A stretch of DNA of 64,000 nucleotides, from contig LNET01000098.1 in NCBI GenBank assembly GCA_001464055.1, positions 1 through 64,000 of the forward strand, written 5' to 3'. Made by a program: the position numbers and the translations under genes. The stretch's first letter is position 1. Each line of letters starts with the position of its first letter. Of this stretch, positions 1-8,558 are shown piece after piece. The notes under the pieces were generated by a model. It had not been told where the DNA came from. It ran no database searches and was given only the letters and a program-made list of their open reading frames with translations. Origin of the DNA: Burkholderiales bacterium Ga0077543 (GTDB lineage Bacteria > Pseudomonadota > Gammaproteobacteria > Burkholderiales > Burkholderiaceae_C).

Positions 1-39
1 ACGCTTTTTCGCCCCGCTCTTGGTCTTCATCTTGGGCAT
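1..39 (-). CDS. rpmI: 50S ribosomal protein L35 (N-terminal fragment)
   Basis: The first 13 codons of ribosomal protein L35 read MPKMKTKSGAKKR, the hallmark basic N-terminus of this small large-subunit protein. The rest lies beyond the window edge. A Shine-Dalgarno sequence (GAAGGAG) precedes the ATG. It follows infC on the same strand, the usual order thrS-infC-rpmI-rplT, so it is expected to be co-transcribed with them. The 128-nt spacer in front of it is strongly structured and is described separately. Confidence 0.93.
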   Translation of the reverse strand, partial: MPKMKTKSGAKKR

Positions 40-167
40 GTGAATGCTCCTTCTTCGTTGGCTGCTGCAGGCGACGCCGGAGGTTCCGGTGTGCTTGTTG
101 GCCTGCAGTCGCTTCTTGTTCATCCCCGCAGCAAGCCGCAGGGATGGCACAACCTCAAAAACTGAAC
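40..167 (-). promoter_or_regulatory. Structured leader between infC and rpmI
   Basis: This spacer can fold into three helices on the transcribed (minus) strand. One is an 8-bp pairing of plus-strand CTGCAGGC (65-72) with GCCTGCAG (101-108). It encloses a 5-bp hairpin, CCGGA/TCCGG (77-89). The third is a CATCCC/GGGATG hairpin at 121-146. In gammaproteobacteria and Firmicutes, rpmI-rplT translation is autoregulated by L20 binding structured mRNA. A comparable role here is inferred from position and structure only. Confidence 0.4.
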
Positions 168-716
168 TTACTTTCGCTTGGGCGCCAGCACCATGATCAT
201 CTGACGGCCTTCCAGCTTGGGCATGTGCTCGACCACCGCCACGTCGGACAGTTCGTCGCGGATGCGTTCGAGCATGCGCATGCCGATGTCCTGGTGGGTG
301 ATCTCGCGGCCGCGATAGCGCAGCGTGACCTTGCCCTTGTCGCCGTCTTCGGCAATGAAGCGCCGCAGGTTGCGCATCTTGATCGCGTAGTCGCCGTCGT
401 CGGTGCCCGGACGGAACTTGACTTCCTTGATCTCGATGACCTTCTGCTTGCTCTTCGCCTCGGCGGCCTTCTTCTGTTCCTGGTATTTGAACTTGCCGTA
501 GTCCATCAACCTGCACACCGGGGGGTCTGCGGTGGCGGCGATCTCGACGAGATCGACATCCAGTTCCCCCGCCATGCGCAACGCTTCCATCGTGCTGACG
601 ATGCCCAGCGGCTCGTTTTCGATCCCGTTCAGGCGCACCTGCAGCGCCATGATTTCCCGGTTCAGCCGGTGCTTGCGTTCCGCATTCGGTACGCGGCGGT
701 CCATGAAAGTAGCGAT
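168..716 (-). CDS. infC: Translation initiation factor IF-3
   Basis: IF-3 binds the 30S subunit, prevents subunit joining and checks start-codon and initiator-tRNA fidelity. The N-terminal domain carries the HRLNREI motif and the C-terminal domain carries KEVKFRP and KLEGRQM signatures. I place the start at an ATC codon (716-714) rather than the in-frame ATG at 704. A GGAG sequence lies 8 nt before the ATC but 20 nt before the ATG, and the resulting N-terminus (M)ATFMDRR resembles homologues. A rare start codon is the known basis of infC autoregulation, because IF-3 discriminates against non-AUG starts. Length is then 182 aa, normal for the family. It lies 82 nt after thrS and is probably in the same transcript. 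Confidence 0.93.
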   Translation of the reverse strand: MATFMDRRVPNAERKHRLNREIMALQVRLNGIENEPLGIVSTMEALRMAGELDVDLVEIAATADPPVCRLMDYGKFKYQEQKKAAEAKSKQKVIEIKEVKFRPGTDDGDYAIKMRNLRRFIAEDGDKGKVTLRYRGREITHQDIGMRMLERIRDELSDVAVVEHMPKLEGRQMIMVLAPKRK

Positions 717-798
717 AGTTCCAGCTCCTAGTGCAACCCGAAGGCACGACGGGCCACAGTCAAATCAAAAGCGCGCTCCTGGGAGACCCCGACGAAGT

Positions 799-2691
799 TC
801 AAATCTTCGAGGCGATGTCACTGCCGATCTTCGATTGGAAGTCTGCCAGCGGCATCGCACCGAGATCCTGGTTGCCCCGGGCGCGCACGGCGACGGTCCC
901 ATTGGCCTTCTCCGTGTCGCCAGCGACCAGGATGAACGGGACCTTCTGCATTGAATGCCCGCGGATTTTACGGTTGATTTTCTCGTTGCGCAAATCAAGG
1001 GACACCCTAACTCCTTGTTTCTGCAACGATTTCGCCACCATTTCTGCGTATTCGGCCTGCGCGTCGGTGATCGAGGCCACCACCACCTGCACCGGGGCCA
1101 GCCAGGCAGGCAGCGCGCCGGCGTGCTGCTCGACCAAGATCCCGATGAAGCGCTCCAGGCTGCCGACGATGGCCCGGTGCAGCATCACGGGGTGGCGACG
1201 GCTCGAATCCTCGGCCACGTAGACCGCGTCCAGGCGCTCAGCCATGGAGAAGTCGACCTGCATCGTGCCGCACTGCCACTGCCGGCCGATCGCATCCTTC
1301 AGCGTGTACTCGATCTTCGGGCCGTAGAAGGCGCCGTCGCCGGGGGCGATCTCGTAGTCGCAGCCGCTCTGCTTCAGGCTTTCGATCAGCGCGTTTTCGG
1401 CCTTGTCCCAGATCTCGTCGCTGCCGATGCGGGCTGCCGGGCGCGTCGCCACCTTGTAGATGATCTCGCTGAAGCCGAAGTCCTTGTAGACCCGCTGCAG
1501 CAGCGCCGTGTAGGCCAGGCATTCCGGCAGGATGTGGTCTTCGGTGCAGAAGATGTGGCCGTCGTCCTGCGTGAAGCCGCGCACGCGCATGATGCCGTGC
1601 AGCCCGCCCGTGGGTTCGTTGCGGTGGCAGTTGCCGAACTCGCCGTAGCGCAGCGGCAGGTCGCGGTAGCTCTTGATGCCCTGCTTGAAGATGCAGTTCA
1701 TCGGCTTGATGGCGTAGTCGCGCTTTTCCGATTCCGTCACGAACATCGCGTCGCGGTACTTGTCCCAGTGCCCCGTCTTTTCCCAGAGCGCCTTGTCCAG
1801 CACCTGCGGGCCTTTCACCTCCTGGTAACCGTTGTCGCGGTAGACATGGCGCATGTACTGCTCCACTTCCTGCCACACCGTCCAGCCCTTGGGATGCCAG
1901 AACACCATGCCGGGGCTGTGTTCGTCGATGTGGAACAGGTCGAGTTCGCGGCCCAGGCGGCGGTGGTCGCGCTTTTCGGCTTCTTCCAGCATCAGAAGGT
2001 ACTGCGCCAATGCTTCCTTGCTGGCCCAGGCCGTGCCGTAGATGCGCTGCAGCTGTTCGTTGGCCTGGTCGCCGCGCCAGTAGGCACCGGCCACCTTCAT
2101 CAGCTTGAAGTGCTTCAGCCGGCCCGTGCTGGGCACGTGAGGGCCGCGGCACAGGTCCTCGAAGTTGCCTTCGCGGTACAGGCTGACGTCCTGGCCTTCG
2201 GGAATGCTGCCGATGATCTCGGCCTTGTAGGCCTCGCCCATGGCCTTGAAGTGCGCCACGGCTTCGTCACGGGGCAGAACACGGCGAACCACGGGTTCGT
2301 TCCTGGCAGCCAGTTCACCCATGCGCTTTTCGATCGCCACCAGGTCTTCGGGCGTGAACGGACGCTTGTAGGCGAAGTCGTAATAGAACCCGTTCTCGAT
2401 GACCGGGCCGATCGTCACCTGGGCTTCCGGGAAAAGCTCTTTCACCGCGTAGGCCAGAAGGTGGGCCGTGCTGTGGCGGATGAGCTCCAGGGCCTCGGCG
2501 TCCTTGTCGGTGACGATCGCCAGATGCGCGTCGCTCTCGATGCGGTGGCTGGTGTCGACCAGCTGGCCATCGACCTTGCCGGCCAAGGCCGCCTTGGCCA
2601 GCCCGGCGCCGATGGAAGCCGCGACTTCGGCCACCGTGACGGGGCCTTCGAACTCTCGCCGGGAACCGTCCGGCAGCGTGATCTGGAGCAT
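799..2691 (-). CDS. thrS: Threonyl-tRNA synthetase
   Basis: This class II synthetase charges tRNA-Thr. The 630-aa product has an N-terminal TGS domain (about residues 1-62), an editing domain with the [10 protein letters not shown] motif that hydrolyses Ser-tRNA-Thr, the catalytic core ([14 protein letters not shown]-like [12 protein letters not shown], and a class II motif 3 near the end of the core), and a C-terminal anticodon-binding domain. I start at ATG 2691 (MLQITLPDG). A TTG farther upstream (2727) would begin inside the T-run of the attenuator, so I reject it. It heads the translation operon and is preceded by a leader ORF and terminator-like hairpin. Confidence 0.97.
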   Translation of the reverse strand: MLQITLPDGSRREFEGPVTVAEVAASIGAGLAKAALAGKVDGQLVDTSHRIESDAHLAIVTDKDAEALELIRHSTAHLLAYAVKELFPEAQVTIGPVIENGFYYDFAYKRPFTPEDLVAIEKRMGELAARNEPVVRRVLPRDEAVAHFKAMGEAYKAEIIGSIPEGQDVSLYREGNFEDLCRGPHVPSTGRLKHFKLMKVAGAYWRGDQANEQLQRIYGTAWASKEALAQYLLMLEEAEKRDHRRLGRELDLFHIDEHSPGMVFWHPKGWTVWQEVEQYMRHVYRDNGYQEVKGPQVLDKALWEKTGHWDKYRDAMFVTESEKRDYAIKPMNCIFKQGIKSYRDLPLRYGEFGNCHRNEPTGGLHGIMRVRGFTQDDGHIFCTEDHILPECLAYTALLQRVYKDFGFSEIIYKVATRPAARIGSDEIWDKAENALIESLKQSGCDYEIAPGDGAFYGPKIEYTLKDAIGRQWQCGTMQVDFSMAERLDAVYVAEDSSRRHPVMLHRAIVGSLERFIGILVEQHAGALPAWLAPVQVVVASITDAQAEYAEMVAKSLQKQGVRVSLDLRNEKINRKIRGHSMQKVPFILVAGDTEKANGTVAVRARGNQDLGAMPLADFQSKIGSDIASKI

Positions 2692-2725
2692 GGGAAACCT
2701 TTGCGTTGGAACCTGGGCAGACAAC

Positions 2726-2752
2726 AAAAAAGCGCGGGGGTCAGCCGCGCTT
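2726..2752 (-). terminator. Attenuator-like intrinsic terminator before thrS
   Basis: On the minus strand an 8-bp perfect stem AAGCGCGG/CCGCGCTT with a 7-nt loop ends in a run of six Ts, the form of a factor-independent terminator. It sits between a short leader ORF and the thrS start. Its 5' arm (GCGCGGCT, plus 2743-2750) can instead pair perfectly over 8 bp with AGCCGCGC located just after the leader ORF stop (plus 2782-2789). That would make an antiterminator that destroys the terminator. Confidence 0.75.
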
Positions 2753-2791
2753 GTGTTCAGGGAGACAGGGAACTGTCGAACGCGCGGCTGC

Positions 2792-2854
2792 TCAGGCCGA
2801 GATGAACGCCACGATGGGCGCCTCGGCGAAGAAGGTGGTAGTCCGCGGTGTCAT
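2792..2854 (-). CDS. Putative thrS operon leader peptide (Thr/Phe-rich)
   Basis: This 20-codon ORF begins MTPRTTTFF and ends in TGA. It has four Thr codons (positions 2, 5, 6, 7) and three Phe codons (8, 9, 17). A GAAAGG sequence lies 10 nt upstream of the ATG. The ORF is followed by mutually exclusive antiterminator and terminator helices before thrS. Codons 3-4 (CCG CGG) could also pair with the antiterminator arm. This is the architecture of ribosome-mediated attenuation: stalling at Thr or Phe codons would favour the antiterminator. I infer function from layout; no homologue was searched. Confidence 0.65.
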   Translation of the reverse strand: MTPRTTTFFAEAPIVAFISA

Positions 2855-2897
2855 AACCGTGCTGCCTTTCTTGCCCTTGTTCGTTGCTGGAATGCGG

Positions 2898-2925
2898 AGT
2901 TTAGCCGCTGTCAGGGCAGCGGCAA
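2898..2925 (-). promoter_or_regulatory. Putative sigma70 promoter of the thrS operon
   Basis: On the minus strand a TTGCCG -35-like box (plus 2920-2925) and TAAACT -10-like box (plus 2898-2903) are 16 bp apart, about 45 nt upstream of the leader ORF. The -35 box overlaps the 3' end of the patatin gene. Each box matches the consensus at four positions. Confidence 0.45.
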
Positions 2926-4038
2926 GGCGAGCACAGGCTGGCCACCCGTGACGATCTCGGCGAACTCGTCGGCCAGCCGCTGACTTTCGGCCACGGCGAC
3001 GCGCCAGTCGCGCACGCGGCGGGCGTCGTCGTGACGGTAGGCCTTGAAGTCGTTGCGGTCGGGCAGCTTGGCGTTCGGCAGCCGGGCCACCCATTCTGGC
3101 GCGGGCGACAGCACGACCAGGTTGTCCAGCATCGGACTGGCACGGTGGCGGCGCTTGAAGCCCTTGTCCAGCCATCCGGGCACGATGTGGGGCTGGAAAT
3201 GCGGGTAGAGCACGAGGCCGGGCCCTCCGCCCCAGCCGGGCACCGGCAGATCGGCCATCTGCGCGTAGTTCAGATGAAGGTGGTAGTCGGTGATGCCGCC
3301 GTCCCAATAGGCACCACGTGGTCCGCCGGGGATGTCGTGCACGGCGTCCAGCCAGAACGGGATGGAACAGCTGGCCAGGATGGCTGGCGCCAGGTTGCCG
3401 GCCGTCAGTGTGGCGTGGTGGGTGCGGAAGTCGGACAAGGCAAAAGGCAGGGCCTCGCGGGGGTCGGCAAAGACGACGCGGTCGATGAAAGTGGCCAGGG
3501 CCCGGCGGTGGGCGGCGTTGGCCAGGTAGGCGCCCAGGTAACCCGCCGGCGTCCGCACCCTGCCCTGGCGCGCCAGCACGTGGCGGCCGCGGCTGGTGAA
3601 CACGTGCAAGCGGAAACGCGGATGCGACAGCACCTCGGCCGCGCGCCGGCCCAGGCGTTCCTCGATCTTCTGGCCGAAGGCGCGGCTGACGGTGCTGGCC
3701 GTGGGCATCTTGCCCGGCGCGTGTTCGTAGCGCTGGGTGATGTAGTCCTCGGCCAGCTGGGCCAGCGCGGCGTCGGGGTCGGCCAGGCAGGCCGCGGCCA
3801 TGCGCCAGGCGCCGATGGACGCCCCCAACAGGTGCACATGCTGCTGCGCCGTGCTGCCCGGGCCCTGCAGCCAGTGGCCGAAGATGAAGCGGTCCAGCGG
3901 GTTCAGCGTGATGCCCTTGGCACCGCCGGCCGCCGCAGGGATGGCGCGCACATCGCCTGCGCGCAGACCGTGGTCCTTCAACCAGGCCGCTGCGCGCGGC
4001 CCGGCGTGGATACGCAGCGTGGGCGCGGCCGGCCGCAT
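2911..4038 (-). CDS. Patatin-like phospholipase
   Basis: This is a predicted Ser-Asp dyad lipid acyl hydrolase of 375 aa. The nucleophile elbow GASIG places Ser74, the oxyanion-type glycine motif GGAKG lies near residues 38-42, and the DGG motif places Asp246. There is no signal peptide, so it probably acts in the cytoplasm or at the inner membrane. It starts 5 nt after the tex stop codon and is likely co-transcribed with it. Substrate unknown. Confidence 0.85.
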   Translation of the reverse strand: MRPAAPTLRIHAGPRAAAWLKDHGLRAGDVRAIPAAAGGAKGITLNPLDRFIFGHWLQGPGSTAQQHVHLLGASIGAWRMAAACLADPDAALAQLAEDYITQRYEHAPGKMPTASTVSRAFGQKIEERLGRRAAEVLSHPRFRLHVFTSRGRHVLARQGRVRTPAGYLGAYLANAAHRRALATFIDRVVFADPREALPFALSDFRTHHATLTAGNLAPAILASCSIPFWLDAVHDIPGGPRGAYWDGGITDYHLHLNYAQMADLPVPGWGGGPGLVLYPHFQPHIVPGWLDKGFKRRHRASPMLDNLVVLSPAPEWVARLPNAKLPDRNDFKAYRHDDARRVRDWRVAVAESQRLADEFAEIVTGGQPVLALPLP

Positions 4039-4043
4039 CGCCC

Positions 4044-6416
4044 TCAGCGCTTGCCCTGCAGCTTGGCGAAGGCCGCGGCCATGGCACCGCCTGCGGGTGC
4101 AGGCTCGGCGGCACGGCCGGGTCCGCGCCCGGGCTGGGGCCGTTCGCCGCGGGCGGCCGGGCGGAAGCTGTTGTCGGCCTTGTCGCGCGGGCTGGGCACG
4201 GGCGCGTCCAGCTTCATCGTCAGGCTCACGCGCTTGCGCGCCAGATCGACCTCCAGCACCCGCACCCTCACCACCTGGCCAGTACGCACCACTTCGCGCG
4301 CGTCGCTGACAAACTTGTTCGCCAGCTGGCTGACGTGCACCAGCCCGTCCTGGTGGACACCCAGGTCGACGAAGGCTCCGAACTGCGCGACGTTGCTGAC
4401 CGTGCCTTCCAGCACCATGCCGGGCTGCAGATCCTTCAGGTCCGTGACGGCGTCGTTCAGGCGCGCCACGACGAAGTCCGGGCGCGGGTCACGGCCGGGC
4501 TTTTCCAGTTCGGCCAGGATGTCCTTGACCGTGATGGCGCCGAAATGGCCGTCGGCGAAGGTTTCGGGCTTCAGCCCGCGCAACAGCGCCGTGTTGCCCA
4601 TCAATTCCTTCACCGGCTTCGCGGTGGCCCTGAGCATCTGCTCGACGACCGGGTAGGTCTCGGGGTGCACGCCCGTCAGGTCCAGTGGGTTGTCGCCATC
4701 ACGGATGCGAAGGAAACCGGCGGCCTGCTCGAAGGTCTTCGGGCCCAGGCCGGTGACGTCGAGCAGTTGCTTGCGGTTGCGGAACGCGCCGTTGGCGTCG
4801 CGCCAGCGCACGATGCTGGCAGCCACGGCCGGGCTCAGGCCCGACACCCGCGCCAGCAGCGGCGCAGACGCGGTGTTCAGGTCGACACCGACGCCGTTCA
4901 CGCAGTCCTCGACCACGGCTTCCAGGCTCTTGGCCAGGCCGGCCTGGTTGACGTCGTGCTGGTACTGGCCCACGCCGATGCTCTTCGGGTCGATCTTCAC
5001 CAGTTCGGCCAGCGGGTCCTGCAGTCGGCGTGCGATGCTCACCGCGCCGCGCAGGCTCACGTCCAGGTCGGGCAGTTCCTTGCTGGCGAATTCGCTGGCG
5101 CTGTAGACACTGGCCCCGGCCTCGCTGACGACCACCTTGTCGATGTGGACCTCGGGTGCGAGCTTCTTCACCCGCGCGATCAGGTCGGCGGCGAGCTTGT
5201 CGGTCTCGCGGCTGGCGGTGCCGTTGCCGATGGCGATCAGGTTCACGCCATGGCTGGCCACCAGCCGGCCCAGGGTGTGCAGGCTGCCTTCCCAGTCGTT
5301 GCGCGGCTCGTGCGGGTACACGGTGTGGGTGTCGAGCACGCGCCCGGTGTCGCTGACCACGGCCACTTTCACGCCGGTGCGGATGCCCGGGTCCAGGCCC
5401 ATCACCACGCGCTTGCCGGCCGGGGCGGCCAGCAGCAGGTCGCGCAGGTTGTCGGCGAAGACCTTGATGGCCACGGCCTCGGCCTCTTCGCGCAGTCGCG
5501 AGAACAGGTCGCGTTCCAGGCTCAGGCTGAGCTTGACCTTCCAGGTCCAGGCGATGGTCTTGCGGATCAGTTCGTCGGCCCTGCGGCCGGCGGGGCTCCA
5601 GCCCAGGTGGCGGGCGATGCGTCCCTCGGCCAGCGACACGGCGGGTGGCCGCTTCGTGTCCGTGGGCTTGGCCGGCGCAACTTCCTCGTCCAGCACCAGC
5701 TTGGCGTCCAGCCACTCCAGCGTGCGGCCACGGAAGACCGCAAGCGCGCGGTGGCTGGGCACGGCGCGGATGGGTTCGGCGTAGTCGAAGTAGTCGCGGA
5801 ACTTGGCGGCATCCGCCGACTGACCGTCTTTGCCTTCGACCAGCTTGCTCTGGAACAGCGCTTCGCCCCACAACCATTCGCGCAGCTTGCCCACGAGCGC
5901 GGCGTCTTCGGCCCAGCGTTCGGACAGCAGGTCGCGAACGCCGTCGAGCACGGCCGGGGCATCGGCAAAGCCGGCTTCGGCGTTGACGAAGCCCGCGGCT
6001 TCGGCCAGCGGGTCCAGGGTCGGGTCGGCGAACAGCAGGTCGGCCAACGGTTCGAGGCCGGCTTCGCGGGCGATCATGCCCTTGGTGCGGCGCCTGGGCT
6101 TGTACGGCAGGTAGATGTCTTCCAGTTCCTGCTTGGTCGGCGCGGCCTCGACGGCGGCCCGCAGTTCTGGCGTGAGCTTGCCCTGTTCCTCGATGCTCTT
6201 GAGCACCGCGGCACGCCGGTCTTCCAGTTCACGCAGGTAGCCCAGCCGGGATTCCAGTTCGCGCAGCTGGATGTCGTCCAGGCCGTCGGTGGCTTCCTTG
6301 CGGTAGCGGGCGATGAAGGGCACGGTGGCGCCGCCGTCGAGCAGCTCGACGGCAGTGGCCACCTGCTGCGGCCGAACCTTCAGTTCGGCGGCGATCTGCA
6401 GGACGATCTTGTTCAA
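4044..6416 (-). CDS. tex: Tex family RNA-binding transcription accessory protein
   Basis: Tex is a conserved nucleic-acid-binding protein linked to transcription and stress tolerance. The sequence shows the N-terminal helical Tex domain, a YqgF/RuvC-like fold (VVMGLDPGIRTGVKVAVV), helix-hairpin-helix segments (LLARVSGLSPAVAASIVRWR) and a C-terminal S1 domain (GMVLEGTVSNVAQFGAFVDL). The tail is low-complexity, rich in Arg, Pro and Ala. I start at TTG 6416 (MNKIVLQIAAEL), matching the family N-terminus, giving 790 aa against about 773 for E. coli YhgF. Longer starts at upstream TTG/ATG codons lack homology. No strong ribosome binding site is visible, so the exact start is uncertain. Confidence 0.93.
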   Translation of the reverse strand: MNKIVLQIAAELKVRPQQVATAVELLDGGATVPFIARYRKEATDGLDDIQLRELESRLGYLRELEDRRAAVLKSIEEQGKLTPELRAAVEAAPTKQELEDIYLPYKPRRRTKGMIAREAGLEPLADLLFADPTLDPLAEAAGFVNAEAGFADAPAVLDGVRDLLSERWAEDAALVGKLREWLWGEALFQSKLVEGKDGQSADAAKFRDYFDYAEPIRAVPSHRALAVFRGRTLEWLDAKLVLDEEVAPAKPTDTKRPPAVSLAEGRIARHLGWSPAGRRADELIRKTIAWTWKVKLSLSLERDLFSRLREEAEAVAIKVFADNLRDLLLAAPAGKRVVMGLDPGIRTGVKVAVVSDTGRVLDTHTVYPHEPRNDWEGSLHTLGRLVASHGVNLIAIGNGTASRETDKLAADLIARVKKLAPEVHIDKVVVSEAGASVYSASEFASKELPDLDVSLRGAVSIARRLQDPLAELVKIDPKSIGVGQYQHDVNQAGLAKSLEAVVEDCVNGVGVDLNTASAPLLARVSGLSPAVAASIVRWRDANGAFRNRKQLLDVTGLGPKTFEQAAGFLRIRDGDNPLDLTGVHPETYPVVEQMLRATAKPVKELMGNTALLRGLKPETFADGHFGAITVKDILAELEKPGRDPRPDFVVARLNDAVTDLKDLQPGMVLEGTVSNVAQFGAFVDLGVHQDGLVHVSQLANKFVSDAREVVRTGQVVRVRVLEVDLARKRVSLTMKLDAPVPSPRDKADNSFRPAARGERPQPGRGPGRAAEPAPAGGAMAAAFAKLQGKR

Positions 6417-6448
6417 GGCAGGAGAGTAGCGAAGCAAAACCTTCGAGT

Positions 6449-7690
6449 TTAGGCGCTGCGTTCGGCGGCCATCCAGGCCGCGGCCCCGGCGCCGGCCACT
6501 CGCCCAGTGGCAAAGCAGGCGGTGAGCAGATAGCCACCGGTGGGGGCTTCCCAGTCGAGCATCTCGCCTGCGCAGAACACGCCAGGCAAGGCGGTCGACA
6601 TCAGATGCTCGTCCAGACCTTCGAAGCGCACGCCGCCGGCGGTGCTGATGGCCTCGTCGATGGGCCTGGCGGCAGTCACCGTGATCGGCAGCGCCTTGAC
6701 CGCGGTGGCCAAGGCCAGCGGGTCGGACTGGGCCTGCTTGGGAACGATTTCCCACAGCAGCCCAGCCTTCACGCCGTCCAGCTTCAGCCGCGTCTTCAAG
6801 TGCGTGGACAGCGACCGCGGTCCGCGCGGGTGAGCGATCTCGCTGTGCACCCAGGCCAGCTCGCGCGCCGGCAACAAGTCGAGCGTGAAACTGGCGCTGC
6901 CGTCCCGGGCGATGGCTTCGCGCAGCAGGGACGATACGGCGTACACCAGACTGCCTTCGAGCCCCGTGGCCGTGACCACCGCCTCGCCGGCCTGCCGAAC
7001 CTCAGCCACCGTGACGGCCACGCCTTTCAGCGGCTGGCCGGCGTGGCGACTGCGAAAGTGTTCGCTCCAGCCGACGTCGAAACCACAGTTCGACGGCCGC
7101 AGCGCCGCCAGATCGACGCCGCGGGCCTGCAGCCAGGGCCACCACGCACCGTCCGAGCCCAGCCGCTGCCAGCTGGCACCGCCCAGCGCCAGCACGGTGG
7201 CCGCCGGCCGCAGCAGGCGTTCACCCTGCGGTGTGGCCAGCCGCAGCGCGCCGTCCTCGGTCCAACCCTGCCAGCGGTGGCGCATGTGGAACTGCACGCC
7301 TTGCGTGCGCAGCCGATGCAGCCAGGCGCGCAGCAGAGGCGCGGCCTTCAAGTCCTTGGGAAAGACACGCCCGGAGCTGCCGACGAAGGTTTCGACGCCC
7401 AGATCGGAGGCCCAGCGGCGGAGTGGTTCCGGGCCGAATTCGGTCAGCCAGCCGGCCAGTTGCGGGCTGCGCTCGAAAAAACGCTGGCTGAATGCCGGCA
7501 AGGGCTCGGCGTGCGTCAGGTTTAGACCGCCCTTGCCCGCCAGCAGGAACTTGCGGCCCACCGAGGGCATGCCGTCGAACACGTGGACCCCATGGCCGGC
7601 CGCGGCCAGGGTCTCGGCGGCCATCAGGCCGGACGGGCCGCCGCCGATGACAGCGGCAAAAGGGGGGCGAAAGTCGATGTCGGGATCCAT
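6449..7690 (-). CDS. FAD/NAD(P)-binding flavoprotein (HI0933/BaiN-like, TIGR03862 type)
   Basis: The 413-aa protein begins with a Rossmann dinucleotide motif (AAVIGGGPSGLMAAETLA). It has the family signature GRKFLLAGKGGLNLTH and a C-terminal FAD-binding segment (GVFCAGEMLDWEAPTGGYLL). These belong to the HI0933-like uncharacterised aminoacetone-oxidase-type flavoproteins; substrate and physiological role are not known. It lies 32 nt upstream of tex on the same strand. The ribosome binding site is weak, so the start is chosen from the MDPD... ATG before the Rossmann fold. Confidence 0.85.
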   Translation of the reverse strand: MDPDIDFRPPFAAVIGGGPSGLMAAETLAAAGHGVHVFDGMPSVGRKFLLAGKGGLNLTHAEPLPAFSQRFFERSPQLAGWLTEFGPEPLRRWASDLGVETFVGSSGRVFPKDLKAAPLLRAWLHRLRTQGVQFHMRHRWQGWTEDGALRLATPQGERLLRPAATVLALGGASWQRLGSDGAWWPWLQARGVDLAALRPSNCGFDVGWSEHFRSRHAGQPLKGVAVTVAEVRQAGEAVVTATGLEGSLVYAVSSLLREAIARDGSASFTLDLLPARELAWVHSEIAHPRGPRSLSTHLKTRLKLDGVKAGLLWEIVPKQAQSDPLALATAVKALPITVTAARPIDEAISTAGGVRFEGLDEHLMSTALPGVFCAGEMLDWEAPTGGYLLTACFATGRVAGAGAAAWMAAERSA

Positions 7691-7816
7691 GCGGCGACTG
7701 TAGGGCCGCGGCGGATGGCGTAAGTTCAGTCCCGGCGGCGCGACCCAGGCCGCATCCCCTGCCATGCAAGCCCGGTGCTGCAAAGCTGGTGTCACGACCC
7801 CTGCCGGAGCCACCCG

Positions 7817-8554
7817 ATGCACCCTTCTGCCTTTTTTCCGCCGGCTGTTGCCTGCGCGCTCGCAGTCTCTGCCAGCACCGCTCTGGCCCAGACCTGCCAG
7901 GCCACTGCCGCCGCCAAGCCGCCCGTGGTGGTCGAGCTGTACACCTCGGAGGGTTGCAGTTCCTGCCCGCCCGCCGACCGCTGGCTGTCGAGCTTGAAGG
8001 GTCGCAGCGACGTGCTGCCTCTGGCCTTCCACGTGGGCTACTGGGACTACCTGGGCTGGACCGACCGCTTCGCCCGACCCGAGTTCACCCAGCGCCAGTA
8101 CCAGTGGGCCAGGACACACCGCGCGGCCAACGTCTACACGCCGCAGACCATCGTCGACGGCCGCGACTGGCGCGGCTGGCCGAAGCTGCCGAGCGCCGAC
8201 GCGCCAGCACAGGCGGTGGCCCCGGTGACACTGCGGCTGACGCGCCAGGACGACCTGGTCACGGCCGATGTCGGCCCGGCGGCAGCAGGCACCCCAGCCT
8301 TGGCCGGCTACTGGGCCGTGCTGGAGAACGGCCACCGCAGCCAGGTTCGCGCAGGGGAGAACGCCGGTGAAACCTTGGCGCATGACCACGTCGTGCGACT
8401 GCTTCAACCCGTGGCCGGCTGGGCGCCCTTGGCGGGTCTGCGTTCGCAGCTGAAGGTCACGCGCGGAGAGGTGGCCACACCACGCCGCGTGGCCTTCGTC
8501 GTGGTGGACATGCAAAGCCAGCGCCCGGTGCAGGCGCTGGCCCTGGACTGCTGA
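7817..8554 (+). CDS. DUF1223 thioredoxin-like secreted protein
   Basis: This 245-aa protein has an N-terminal signal peptide (about residues 1-23, ending ALAQ). Its DUF1223 domain carries a thioredoxin-like CSSCPPAD motif after VVVELYTSEG and an HVGYWDYLGW segment. The family is periplasmic, and redox activity is presumed from the CxxC motif. The start at 7817 is supported by GGAG 7 nt upstream; an ATG 42 nt earlier has no ribosome binding site and would spoil the signal peptide. It converges with the next gene, with only 4 bp between stop codons. Confidence 0.85.
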   Translation: MHPSAFFPPAVACALAVSASTALAQTCQATAAAKPPVVVELYTSEGCSSCPPADRWLSSLKGRSDVLPLAFHVGYWDYLGWTDRFARPEFTQRQYQWARTHRAANVYTPQTIVDGRDWRGWPKLPSADAPAQAVAPVTLRLTRQDDLVTADVGPAAAGTPALAGYWAVLENGHRSQVRAGENAGETLAHDHVVRLLQPVAGWAPLAGLRSQLKVTRGEVATPRRVAFVVVDMQSQRPVQALALDC

Positions 8555-8558
8555 AAAA

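Noticed and set aside
2692-2727. Upstream TTG start for thrS adding 12 residues
   Set aside because: It begins within the terminator T-run, lacks homology and has no ribosome binding site; MLQITLPDG is the family start.
955-2805. 616-codon plus-strand open frame opposite thrS
   Set aside because: Antisense shadow of a well-supported thrS; long antisense frames are common in GC-rich DNA.
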